64,000 nt of DNA from Caldilineaceae bacterium (GTDB lineage Bacteria; Chloroflexota; Anaerolineae; Caldilineales; Caldilineaceae): positions 248,001 to 312,000 of the forward strand of contig JAJDXQ010000046.1 in assembly GCA_022823185.1 (NCBI GenBank), read 5' to 3'. This document shows, one piece after another, positions 44,565 to 52,317 of this stretch. The notes beneath the pieces were generated by a model. It did not search any database and was not told the origin of the DNA. It saw nothing but the letters and a program-made list of their open reading frames with translations. Positions within the stretch are counted from its first letter, which is position 1. Every line of letters begins with the position of its first letter. The translations under genes and the position numbers were made by a program.

Positions 44565-46264
44565 GTCAACTCCTCTTCGGTGACGATGTATGCCTTGATT
44601 TTGGGTTGTGCGGCCGTCGTCCAAGTTGCGTCTCTGAATTCGTCGTTTGAGTAGTCCGCCATAACGATTGTGCCATCCTCCATCTGGTCCCAGTTGCTGT
44701 AGCCGGAGTCGGCGGTGGCGTCGAGGCGGACCATGCGATCGCGGCGGAACTGGTCGGGATAGTTACCGGAATCGGCCTGCCAGGACCAGTTGATGCTGTG
44801 GCCGTGCGAGTTGTCGACCGAGGCGCTGACGGAACGCCAGTGCGAGACGCCTGGCAGATTGCTGCCGAAGCGGACGAGCCGGGCGCCGGATATGTTTATT
44901 GTCTCTTGCAATCGAAGTCGACCATCGACGTAGACAGAGATTTCGCCTTCGGAGAGCACGATTTTGTATTGGCGCCACTGGGTCGCGTCCAGCTGGAAAC
45001 TGTAGATCGAGGGCGAGCCTGGCTCGCTGGCATTCACCGGCGAGCCGGTAGTGCTGTGGAGGGTAGCTTCCTCCTGGCTGCTCTGGGTCACGCGGACTTC
45101 CTGTGGGGTGATGCGGACGCGACAGCCGGCATAGAGATCACAGCCCTCGCTGGATGGATCGGCGAGGCGGAGTTCTGCTTCCAGTTCGACGCGTGCGCTG
45201 CTCGTGAGCGCCGGATATAAGGAGAAGAATACCTGTTTCTCCGGCCTACTGTCGGTGTTCAACGTTAGGTAACCTTTGGCAAGAAAACAGCGGGACTCGT
45301 CCCAGATGAATGAGGCGGGCTCGAACCCGAGTTTTTCAGCCGGATCCCAGATGAACGCATAGGTGGCGAAAGTTCCCCAGCGATTGCGGTAGGTGACCAG
45401 GAGTTTGCCGGATTTCAGTTTATGTACGGCGGTGCGCTGGCCGTAGAAGGGGGCGAGTACTGGCTCCTCCCATGTTCTGCCGTAGTCATAACTGTGGATG
45501 AGGCGGCTTGGCTGAACGAAGGCTCCGTTGGCGAAGCCGATGCGGGTGATTGCCAGGAGGTGGCCCGGTTCCAGTTCAACGATGCCTACTTCGGAGTCGC
45601 CGTGGTAGGGATCGTCGGAAATTGTGGCCGAGCGGGTCCATGTTTTGCCTTGATCGTCTGAAAAGGCGGCGGTGTTGCGGTGGTAGAGGCTGTAGCCGGG
45701 TGGGGGAGGGGTCTCGAAAACGTCGGTCTCGACCGGCTCGGTGCGCGTGTAGACAAGGGAGCCGTCTGAAAGGTCTACGACGTAGCCGGGTTCGCCGCCA
45801 ACGTCGTCACATTGGACGGGTTCGCTCCACGTGCGGCCGTCGTCTTGGCTCCAGAAGAGAAAATTGGCCATGCCTCTGGGGGGCCGCTGCCAGGAGGCGA
45901 GGCGCGGCCAGTCGTCGCCCGGGGTTCGATGGCCCTGATCACAGATGATGACGAGCCGCCCGTCGCGCAGGCGGCTCAGTTGGGGCGCGATCCAGACGCT
46001 GTTGTGCTCCCAGACGTTTCGACTCGAGATGGGGCGGTGGCCATGCCAGGCGCGACCGCGGTCGCCGGAGTAGGCGACCATGATGTGTGTGCTGACGGCT
46101 GAGTGGGAGTCGGAGAGCCGGTAGACGGCGACCAGTCCCGTTGGCGTCGCGACGACGTTTGCGACGGAATGATACCAGCCGCGCGGATTGGGGGAGCGCA
46201 GTTCAGCCGCGTAGCTATTCTGATCGGCGATGACGAACTTTTTGTCGTCAGGAACCGCTCGCAT
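44561..46264 (-). CDS. BNR-repeat sialidase-like protein
   Basis: A 567-residue protein with four Asp-box motifs (YSGDRGRAWH, WSQDDGRTWS, FSDDQGKTWT, HSYDYGRTWE) spaced as in six-bladed sialidases. The C-terminal third contains a LamG-like insertion (SFQLDATQWRQYKIVLSEGEISVYVDGRL). Sialidases cleave terminal sialic or related nonulosonic acids, but many Asp-box proteins act on other glycans, and I did not locate the full arginine triad. No signal peptide is seen, so the substrate would be imported first. ATG at 46264, five bases after the neighbouring stop. Confidence 0.72.
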   Translation of the reverse strand: MRAVPDDKKFVIADQNSYAAELRSPNPRGWYHSVANVVATPTGLVAVYRLSDSHSAVSTHIMVAYSGDRGRAWHGHRPISSRNVWEHNSVWIAPQLSRLRDGRLVIICDQGHRTPGDDWPRLASWQRPPRGMANFLFWSQDDGRTWSEPVQCDDVGGEPGYVVDLSDGSLVYTRTEPVETDVFETPPPPGYSLYHRNTAAFSDDQGKTWTRSATISDDPYHGDSEVGIVELEPGHLLAITRIGFANGAFVQPSRLIHSYDYGRTWEEPVLAPFYGQRTAVHKLKSGKLLVTYRNRWGTFATYAFIWDPAEKLGFEPASFIWDESRCFLAKGYLTLNTDSRPEKQVFFSLYPALTSSARVELEAELRLADPSSEGCDLYAGCRVRITPQEVRVTQSSQEEATLHSTTGSPVNASEPGSPSIYSFQLDATQWRQYKIVLSEGEISVYVDGRLRLQETINISGARLVRFGSNLPGVSHWRSVSASVDNSHGHSINWSWQADSGNYPDQFRRDRMVRLDATADSGYSNWDQMEDGTIVMADYSNDEFRDATWTTAAQPKIKAYIVTEEELT

Positions 46265-46269
46265 CGACC

Positions 46270-47322
46270 TCAGTGCCCCGGAGGAAGAGGAAGGTCGACG
46301 CGAACGTTGCCGCGAGCGTGTGATTGGAGGAAGCCGACCAAAATCTCGACCGTCTTCTTGGCTTCCCTTGCCGGGCTGAGCATGTCGCTGCCGGTTTCGA
46401 TTGCGGCGATCAGGTCGGCGACGCAGGCCGGAATCCTGGTGTACAGGTGTGTTTCAAAGGGAAGGAATTCGGAGTTATTTCTGTCGCGGCGGATGACGCG
46501 ACTGTTGTGGTCGTCGAGCATGGCAGTTTCGCCGTAGACCTGGAAGGTAAAACTGGCGGCGAATTGTGATTTGTTGGCGTTGACGAAGGCGCGCACGCCG
46601 TTGCGAAAATGGACGTAGCCTGAGACGGCGGGGTCGGTTGCCGGATCCCTACCGCCGTCGCCAAGATACCTGTCATAGTGGTCGTAGCCAGGTTCCAGCT
46701 CGGCGAAGACCCACTCCGGCTCCGAATCAGCGAAGAAGCAGACGCCGTCGACCAGGTGTGTGCCATTGCGGAACATCATGGCGCGCGGTCCGCCCAGCGT
46801 GGCGACAATGCGTTGCACTTCACCTATGGAGCCGCTGCGGATCGCTTCGCGGGCGACATCGTAGTGGGGTCCCCAGCGATTGGTGTGGTCGACGGAAAGG
46901 AGCGTTCCGCTCGCTTCGCAGGCTTCGATCATGCGTGTGCATTCGTCCACGGTTGTTGCGAACGGTTTTTCGCAGATGATGCCCTTGACACCTGCGTTGG
47001 CCGCTTCCACGACGATATCTGTGTGGCGGTGGTCTGAGGTGACGACACTGACGATATCGAGGTTTTCGCGTTCGATCATGGCGCGATAGTCGGTATAGGT
47101 CTCCAGTTCACCGAACTCCTGCCCCCACGTTTGGGCGACTTTTTCGAAGAGTTCGTGTTTCAGATCGCAGACGGCGACGACGTCGGTTTGGGGGTTAAGG
47201 TGGTAGGCGCCCAAGTGCGAAGATGGACTGGGCGTCTTCAGGATGTTGTTCGGTTCGGCGGCCGGCCGGTTGGCCGCGATTCCCGACAGGCCGACAACGC
47301 CGACTCGATATCGCTGCTCCAT
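46270..47322 (-). CDS. Gfo/Idh/MocA family oxidoreductase
   Basis: A 350-residue dehydrogenase with RVGVVGLSGIAANR at the N-terminus, VTSDHRHTDIVVEAANAG and ICEKPFATTVDE carrying the catalytic lysine. The first glycine motif GLSGIA departs slightly from GxGxxG/A, and residues 20-40 hold an insertion (EPNNILKTPSPSSH). ATG at 47322 after AGGAGG. It lies between the Ldh2-type dehydrogenase gene (12 bases upstream) and the sialidase-like gene. Function probably oxidation of a sugar or sugar acid at C-OH. Confidence 0.88.
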   Translation of the reverse strand: MEQRYRVGVVGLSGIAANRPAAEPNNILKTPSPSSHLGAYHLNPQTDVVAVCDLKHELFEKVAQTWGQEFGELETYTDYRAMIERENLDIVSVVTSDHRHTDIVVEAANAGVKGIICEKPFATTVDECTRMIEACEASGTLLSVDHTNRWGPHYDVAREAIRSGSIGEVQRIVATLGGPRAMMFRNGTHLVDGVCFFADSEPEWVFAELEPGYDHYDRYLGDGGRDPATDPAVSGYVHFRNGVRAFVNANKSQFAASFTFQVYGETAMLDDHNSRVIRRDRNNSEFLPFETHLYTRIPACVADLIAAIETGSDMLSPAREAKKTVEILVGFLQSHARGNVRVDLPLPPGH

Positions 47323-47334
47323 GTGGTTTGCCTC

Positions 47335-48375
47335 CTAATGTTCCTGGGTCAAGGAAACGTTCAATTTATCGGCCCACGCTTCGATCTTGCGGAAGGTTTC
47401 TGAGGGTACTTCGATCCCTTCGGCCAGGCGTTGCCGGCGTGAGCGGTGTTCGAAGTCTCCGGGGACGAGCACTTCGTCGAATCCCGGCGCTGGCGGAATC
47501 GACTTCATTGCGTCCAATACGGCGCGCACGTTGCGCTGGTAGCCGTCAAGGGGTGTAAAGGCGTTAACGTCGTAGACCTGCATGAAGAGGCCCGCCATCG
47601 AGGTCAGCTCGGCGTTGAACTCGCCTGCCAGCCCGCCCATGAGGCTGAAAAAGAGTGAGAGCGCGTAGCCCTTGTGGGCCCCAAACGGCAGAAGGTAGCC
47701 GCCCTTTCTGAATTCTTTGGGATTCGTACTGGGGTTGCCCTGGCTGTCGACCATCACGCCTTCGGGAACATCCAGTCCTTTACTCAGGGCTACCAGGATC
47801 TTTCCTCCGGCGACGACGCTAGTGGCGAAATCTATCACGAAGGGCGCGTCATCACCGGTGGGGATTCCGACAGCAATGGGGTTGGTGCCCAGGGCGCCGC
47901 GGGCGCCGCCAAATGGGACGACCTGTGATCCGGCTGCAGACGCGCCTCCCAGCGTTATGATTGTGATACAGCCGGCCTTTGCCGCCTGCTCGGCATATTC
48001 ACCGACGCGGCCGATGTGGGTGGTATTCTGGAAAGTGACGCAACAGACGGCGGATTTCCTTGCTCTTTCGATAGCCCACTCCATTGCACTGCGGCTCATG
48101 ACGTGGCCGAAGCAGCTGTGTCCGTCGACATGCATCGTGTTGGTGCTCTCACGGACGATTTCGGGGTAGGCTTTGCAGTCAAGGTGGCCGTCCTCGATGC
48201 GGTCGAGGTACATGGGGACGAACTGTACCCCGTGTGAGTCATGGCCGGCGAGGTTGGCATTGACGAGAATCTCCGCGACTGTGGAGGCAATGTCATCGGG
48301 GGCTCCCGCGGCCGCGAACAGTTTGCGGCTGATCTGGAGAAGATAGTCGGCTGAGTGGCGGGTGGAATCTGTCAT
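47335..48375 (-). CDS. Malate/L-lactate (Ldh2) family dehydrogenase
   Basis: A 346-residue NAD(P)H dehydrogenase of the Ldh2 family, which includes 2,3-diketo-L-gulonate reductase, ureidoglycolate dehydrogenase and sulfolactate dehydrogenase; it has no Rossmann fold. Hallmarks are ANLAGHDSHGVQFVPMYL with the catalytic histidine, FGGARGALGTNPIAVGIP and PFGAHKGYALSLFFSLMGG. ATG at 48375 follows GAGGAG. Its presence with three Gfo/Idh enzymes and an aldolase favours a keto-sugar-acid pathway. Confidence 0.92.
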   Translation of the reverse strand: MTDSTRHSADYLLQISRKLFAAAGAPDDIASTVAEILVNANLAGHDSHGVQFVPMYLDRIEDGHLDCKAYPEIVRESTNTMHVDGHSCFGHVMSRSAMEWAIERARKSAVCCVTFQNTTHIGRVGEYAEQAAKAGCITIITLGGASAAGSQVVPFGGARGALGTNPIAVGIPTGDDAPFVIDFATSVVAGGKILVALSKGLDVPEGVMVDSQGNPSTNPKEFRKGGYLLPFGAHKGYALSLFFSLMGGLAGEFNAELTSMAGLFMQVYDVNAFTPLDGYQRNVRAVLDAMKSIPPAPGFDEVLVPGDFEHRSRRQRLAEGIEVPSETFRKIEAWADKLNVSLTQEH

Positions 48376-48467
48376 CGGTCTCCTCTGAGGTTGAAGCGGA
48401 CTGGCTGTTGTTTCTGTCTCAGTCGCGCTTGAAAAGTGGCCTGGATGGGAAATCAGAACGGGGGATT

Positions 48468-49637
48468 CTATGCGGGGTCGACTTCACGGGTCAGCGGCAG
48501 GTTGACGACGCGTCCCTCGGCGGCCGATTTATATCCTGCCAAAAGGATTTCAGTAAGAAAGGCAGCCTGACGCGCATTCATCTCGCTCTCGCGCTCCTCG
48601 AAGATGCAGTCTATAAAGTAGCTTGCGTCGGTGCGGCTTTCCAGTGTTGACGGCAGGGAGGCGATGGTGCGTTTGGGTTGAGCGTTGACTTCATCCTGGG
48701 TTGTGCGCCAGAAACCCATGGGGTCGCGGGGGTTGATCTCAGGGGGCGTCCACGGCTGGTCGTTTGCGTAGACTTCCAAGCGAGGTCGATTGGCGTCAAG
48801 GAACATAGATCCTTCGGCGCCGATGATGTGAATCTGATTGGCGCCGCCAGCCGGGTGGCTTGCCCATCCGATGCGCCCTCCGGTGATCGTCGCGGTTGCT
48901 CCGCCCTCCAGGGTCAGTGAAAGGAAGCCGAAATCTTCCGTATTGCGGTTCTGGTGTTCTGCGAAGAAGTAGTTGGCTGTGCTGCCGAAGACGGACTCGA
49001 CTGCGCGCCCGGCCAGCATGCAGACAAATCCCAGGGCGTATACGCCTATGGCGTACAGCTCGGCTTTTGCGTCGACAAAGTTGGAGATTACGGGCGGGTA
49101 GATTGCCTGCCGCGGCGTACCCAGCATTGCCGTTCCGTTCGGCCCTTTGGAGAACAGGTTATCGACATGAATGGCCTTCAGTTCACCTATAGCTCCTGAC
49201 TTGACGACCTGGCGCGCCTGCTGTACCCACGCCTGGTGGTTGGAGCTGAACATCTGGCTGCGGACGCCGGCCCGCTCGATTGCGGCGACGGCCGCGTCGG
49301 CGTGGGACAGGTAGGGGGTCATGGGCTTGTCGACATAGACGTGTTTGCCGCCCGCGGCGCAGCGGGCGGCGATGCGGCCGCGGCGCTCAGGGTCGGCGCA
49401 GTTTGAGACGAGGTGCACGTCATCGCGGGCCAGGGCTTCGTCGAGGTCGGGAAAATAGGGGATGTCCAGGTCCTCTGCGAATTGTTTGTTCAGCTGCGCG
49501 CGCTCGGGGGGAACGTCTACTTCGTCACTTAGGCCGACGAGCCGGCAGCGGGGATCGTCCCGCAGGTTCAAGGCGTAGTTTTCCTGGTGCGTGAGTCTGC
49601 CCGAGATAAGAAGGACACCTAGTTGCTGGCTGCTCAT
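48468..49637 (-). CDS. Gfo/Idh/MocA family oxidoreductase
   Basis: A 389-residue dehydrogenase-family protein. VLLISGRLTHQENYAL replaces the standard glycine motif, so cofactor binding may be altered; the catalytic-lysine motif VYVDKPMTPYL is present and the substrate domain includes NHQAWVQQARQVVKSGAIGELKAI. The start is the ATG at 49637 with AAGGAG upstream, overlapping the TGA of the previous small gene (ATGA); the frame upstream of that is a shadow of the small gene. It is likely translated together with 49634-50128. Confidence 0.85.
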   Translation of the reverse strand: MSSQQLGVLLISGRLTHQENYALNLRDDPRCRLVGLSDEVDVPPERAQLNKQFAEDLDIPYFPDLDEALARDDVHLVSNCADPERRGRIAARCAAGGKHVYVDKPMTPYLSHADAAVAAIERAGVRSQMFSSNHQAWVQQARQVVKSGAIGELKAIHVDNLFSKGPNGTAMLGTPRQAIYPPVISNFVDAKAELYAIGVYALGFVCMLAGRAVESVFGSTANYFFAEHQNRNTEDFGFLSLTLEGGATATITGGRIGWASHPAGGANQIHIIGAEGSMFLDANRPRLEVYANDQPWTPPEINPRDPMGFWRTTQDEVNAQPKRTIASLPSTLESRTDASYFIDCIFEERESEMNARQAAFLTEILLAGYKSAAEGRVVNLPLTREVDPA

Positions 49638-50128
49638 GGCTGGTCTCCTTCGGGGGACAGAGAAACCGGCTGTTTGGTTGAAAGTGACCGGTCGATTGCC
49701 GCCAGTGTTTCGGGAGAGGGTGGCCCGGCAGATAGACCAGCGCCGGTGTCCCCGCGACCGGCATGATCTTGCGGCGTGGAGAGGATGTCGGAATCGGTGA
49801 GATAGATAGCGCCTTGCGCGCCGAGGACGATCAGATTCGTAGAGGGATCGTCGTGGGCGAGGGCAATTGCCAGGAGGGCTGATTCGCCGTTCCTGAATTC
49901 CAGGGCGAGGGAGAGGTGGCCGTCGTCTGTTGAGCCGGTGGCGTAGAGCCGGCGGGGGGTGGCTGACAGCCATGAGCCTGTGTAAGCGGTCATCTCGGCG
50001 AGAAGCGGCTTGAGTTGTTCGCAATCCCGGGCTGCGGCCGCGGTCCACCGGACAAAGACAGGGGCGCCGACGCGGCCGTTGGCGAGCGTCTCACTGACGG
50101 TTTGATTCAACACCGTCCAATTGTACAT
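49634..50128 (-). CDS. Small stand-alone Gfo/Idh C-terminal-domain-like protein
   Basis: A 164-residue protein without a recognised family of its own. GRVGAPVFVRW, HLSLALEFRNGESALLAIA and NLIVLGAQGAIYLTDSD resemble beta-strands of the C-terminal alpha/beta substrate domain of Gfo/Idh/MocA enzymes, whereas a Rossmann domain is lacking. ATG at 50128 with AGGAG upstream. It overlaps the next gene, a Gfo/Idh protein whose glycine motif is atypical, by four bases, so the two may form a complex. Coding is supported by position and codon pattern; function unknown. Confidence 0.6.
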   Translation of the reverse strand: MYNWTVLNQTVSETLANGRVGAPVFVRWTAAAARDCEQLKPLLAEMTAYTGSWLSATPRRLYATGSTDDGHLSLALEFRNGESALLAIALAHDDPSTNLIVLGAQGAIYLTDSDILSTPQDHAGRGDTGAGLSAGPPSPETLAAIDRSLSTKQPVSLSPEGDQP

Positions 50129-50204
50129 AGCAGGCTCCTGGAAATCTTGACACACGGCGACACTTAACTGTAGATGGCTGAAATTGGAGAGCCCCGGAAC
50201 GATC

Positions 50205-51188
50205 CTAGGAATCGGCCTGGCGCGGGTTGAGGGCGTCATTGAGGCCATCGCCCAGGAAGTTGATGCCTACGGAGACGATGGCGATGGTCAGGCCGGGCAC
50301 GGCGACGAGCCAGGGGCGGTAGCGCCAGCTGAGCGAATTGTCCTGGATCATTGCGCCCCAACTTGCCTGAGGAGGTTGAACGCCCACGCCTAGAAAACTC
50401 AGGCCTGATTCAGCGACGATTGCCCCGCCGAAGCTGAAGGTTACGAGGACGATGAGCGGGCCGAGGGCGTTCGGTATCAGGTGCTTCACCAGAATCTTTG
50501 CCTGGCTGACACCAATTGCGCGCGCCGCTTCGATGAACTCCTTTTCGCGCAGGGACAGGATTTGACCCCGGATCAGACGGGCGTAGCCGGGCCACTGGAT
50601 GAAAGACAGCGCGCCGAAAACGACGATCAGGTCCACATAGGTGGGTGTGGCGAAGAATTCCAGGCCTGTGGATTCATGCATGGAATCCACCCAATCGGCG
50701 ACAGGTTTGCGAAATGTAGCGGCCATCAACGACGCGAAGAGGAGTTGGGGAATCGACATGGTAACGTCAATGGCGCGGCCGACCAGCCAGTCGGTCCAGC
50801 TGCCTGCATAGGCGGCGACGGCCCCCAGAATGGTTCCCAGGATGAGACTGAATAACGTAGAGATGATGGCGACGATGCCTGCCGTGCGCGCGCCCCACAT
50901 GATCCGGCTCAACATGTCCCTTCCAAGATCGTCGGTGCCCAGTAGGTAGTCGGCGCTCGGACCTTCAGCGACCCGGTCGAGGTTTTGAAGCATGTAGGGA
51001 TAGGGGGCAATATATGGTCCGAAGATCGCAGTAATGAAGAGGAGCAGGAAGATGACGAGACCGGCCATGGAAAGTCTGTTCCGCACGAGGCGCCGGAAGG
51101 CGTCGGACCACAGGCCGCGCGTTTGCATTTCTTGTGTTTCGAGTTCCAGCGCGAGGTCCGCTGTGGTTGCGGAATCCGTTTCAGCCAT
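50205..51188 (-). CDS. Peptide/nickel-type ABC transporter permease, DppC-like
   Basis: A 327-residue permease with the hydrophobic segment MAGLVIFLLLFITAIFGPYIA, the family motif LLGTDDLGRDMLSRIMWG and EAA loop EAARAIGVSQAKILVKHLIPN. Ends GINFLGDGLNDALNPRQ, the usual DppC tail. ATG at 51188 follows GAGGAAA. Third gene of the operon starting at 54066. Confidence 0.93.
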   Translation of the reverse strand: MAETDSATTADLALELETQEMQTRGLWSDAFRRLVRNRLSMAGLVIFLLLFITAIFGPYIAPYPYMLQNLDRVAEGPSADYLLGTDDLGRDMLSRIMWGARTAGIVAIISTLFSLILGTILGAVAAYAGSWTDWLVGRAIDVTMSIPQLLFASLMAATFRKPVADWVDSMHESTGLEFFATPTYVDLIVVFGALSFIQWPGYARLIRGQILSLREKEFIEAARAIGVSQAKILVKHLIPNALGPLIVLVTFSFGGAIVAESGLSFLGVGVQPPQASWGAMIQDNSLSWRYRPWLVAVPGLTIAIVSVGINFLGDGLNDALNPRQADS

Positions 51189-51280
51189 ACTGTTTTCCTC
51201 AGTGCAGTTCCCGTTGGCCCTGTTGTGGAAGGAGTGAAGGCAAGAGTGTGCTCTCCTGGACGAGACTTGATTGCCGCTTT

Positions 51281-52228
51281 TCAGTCGTAGGCGACGCGGG
51301 GGTCCAGGAGGGGGTAGACCAGATCGACGATGAGATTGAGGGCCATCGTCATGCCGGCGGTGAAGAGTACGACACCGTTGATCATGTTGAAGTCCCGGCC
51401 TGAGAGCCCCTGCTGAAAGAGGCGGCCCAAACCGGGCAGGTTGAAGGCAAGTTCAAGGAACACAGCCCCCCACATGAAGTCGTCCACCAGGAGCCCGAGC
51501 GAGGTAACGACGGGGATGAGCGCGTTGCGGGCCACGTGGCGCGCCATCACCTTGACTTCGGTCAGACCTTTGGCGCGTGCGGTTCGAACATAGTCATTCT
51601 GCATGACTTCGAGGATGCCGCCGCGTGTTTGGCGGATGACGCCGGCAAGGGAGCGGGTTGAGATGATGGCGGCGGCTAGAAAATAGGAAGGATGCAGGGG
51701 GCCCTTCCACCCGCGGGGAACGTTCATGAGGTCCAGCCACAGGACGGTTACGATCAGCATGACGGGAACCAGTACATAGGGTGGAATGGACCAGAAGAAC
51801 AGGCTCCCGCTAACGATGGAATAGTCCAGCCAGGTGTTGTGAAACCGGGCCGCGATCATGCCTAAGGGGATGCCGATGAAGGCCATGATCACCAATACGC
51901 CCAGCGCCAGTTGTCCGGAGACGGGCAGGGCCCGTTTTATTCGGGGCCAGATGGGTGCGGCGTCCAGGAAGGAGTAGCCGAATTTGCCCTGGAGCAGGTT
52001 GCCCATATAGGTGCCGAATTGCACGTGGAAGGGCCGGTCGAGGCCATACTGGCTGCGCAGATCCGCGACTTCCTCCTCATTGAGATAAACGCCCTGCGCG
52101 GCCCATTGGGAACGCAGGATGGTAACCGGATCGATTGGACCGAGGTAGCCCAGGAGGAAGACGATCAGCAGCGTTGCGAAAAGAGTTGGGATGATGATCA
52201 ACACACGCAACGAGAGATAGCGGGTCAC
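51281..52228 (-). CDS. Peptide/nickel-type ABC transporter permease, DppB-like
   Basis: A 315-residue permease beginning TRYLSLRVLIIIPTLFATL, with QYGLDRPFHVQFGTYMGNL, the EAA loop DYVRTARAKGLTEVKVMARHVARN and the C-terminus DLVYPLLDPRVAYD. The start is GTG at 52228 with GAGGA upstream. It follows the binding-protein gene across a 12-bp perfect stem-loop (52270-52298) and precedes DppC by 92 bases. Confidence 0.93.
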   Translation of the reverse strand: MTRYLSLRVLIIIPTLFATLLIVFLLGYLGPIDPVTILRSQWAAQGVYLNEEEVADLRSQYGLDRPFHVQFGTYMGNLLQGKFGYSFLDAAPIWPRIKRALPVSGQLALGVLVIMAFIGIPLGMIAARFHNTWLDYSIVSGSLFFWSIPPYVLVPVMLIVTVLWLDLMNVPRGWKGPLHPSYFLAAAIISTRSLAGVIRQTRGGILEVMQNDYVRTARAKGLTEVKVMARHVARNALIPVVTSLGLLVDDFMWGAVFLELAFNLPGLGRLFQQGLSGRDFNMINGVVLFTAGMTMALNLIVDLVYPLLDPRVAYD

Positions 52229-52269
52229 GGCATTGTCCTCGGCGGGGATTGGCGGGGGCGGTCTGCGGG

Positions 52270-52298
52270 CGGCCGGCGCCGGACTGGCGCCGGCCGCT
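52270..52298 (-). promoter_or_regulatory. Intercistronic stem-loop after second peptide-binding-protein gene
   Basis: GCGGCCGGCGCC (52270-52281) and GGCGCCGGCCGC (52287-52298) form a perfect 12-bp, all-GC stem with a 5-base loop. It is 20 bases past the binding-protein stop and lies before the permease genes. Lack of a T-run argues for mRNA protection or attenuation rather than full termination. Confidence 0.75.
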
Positions 52299-52317
52299 GA
52301 CAGGTGTTGTCAGTCGC

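Noticed and set aside
49638..50048. N-terminal extension of the Gfo/Idh gene at 48468.
   Set aside because: It is out of frame with the real small gene 49634-50128 and arginine/proline-rich; the ATG at 49637 has a good ribosome binding site and a 4-base overlap.
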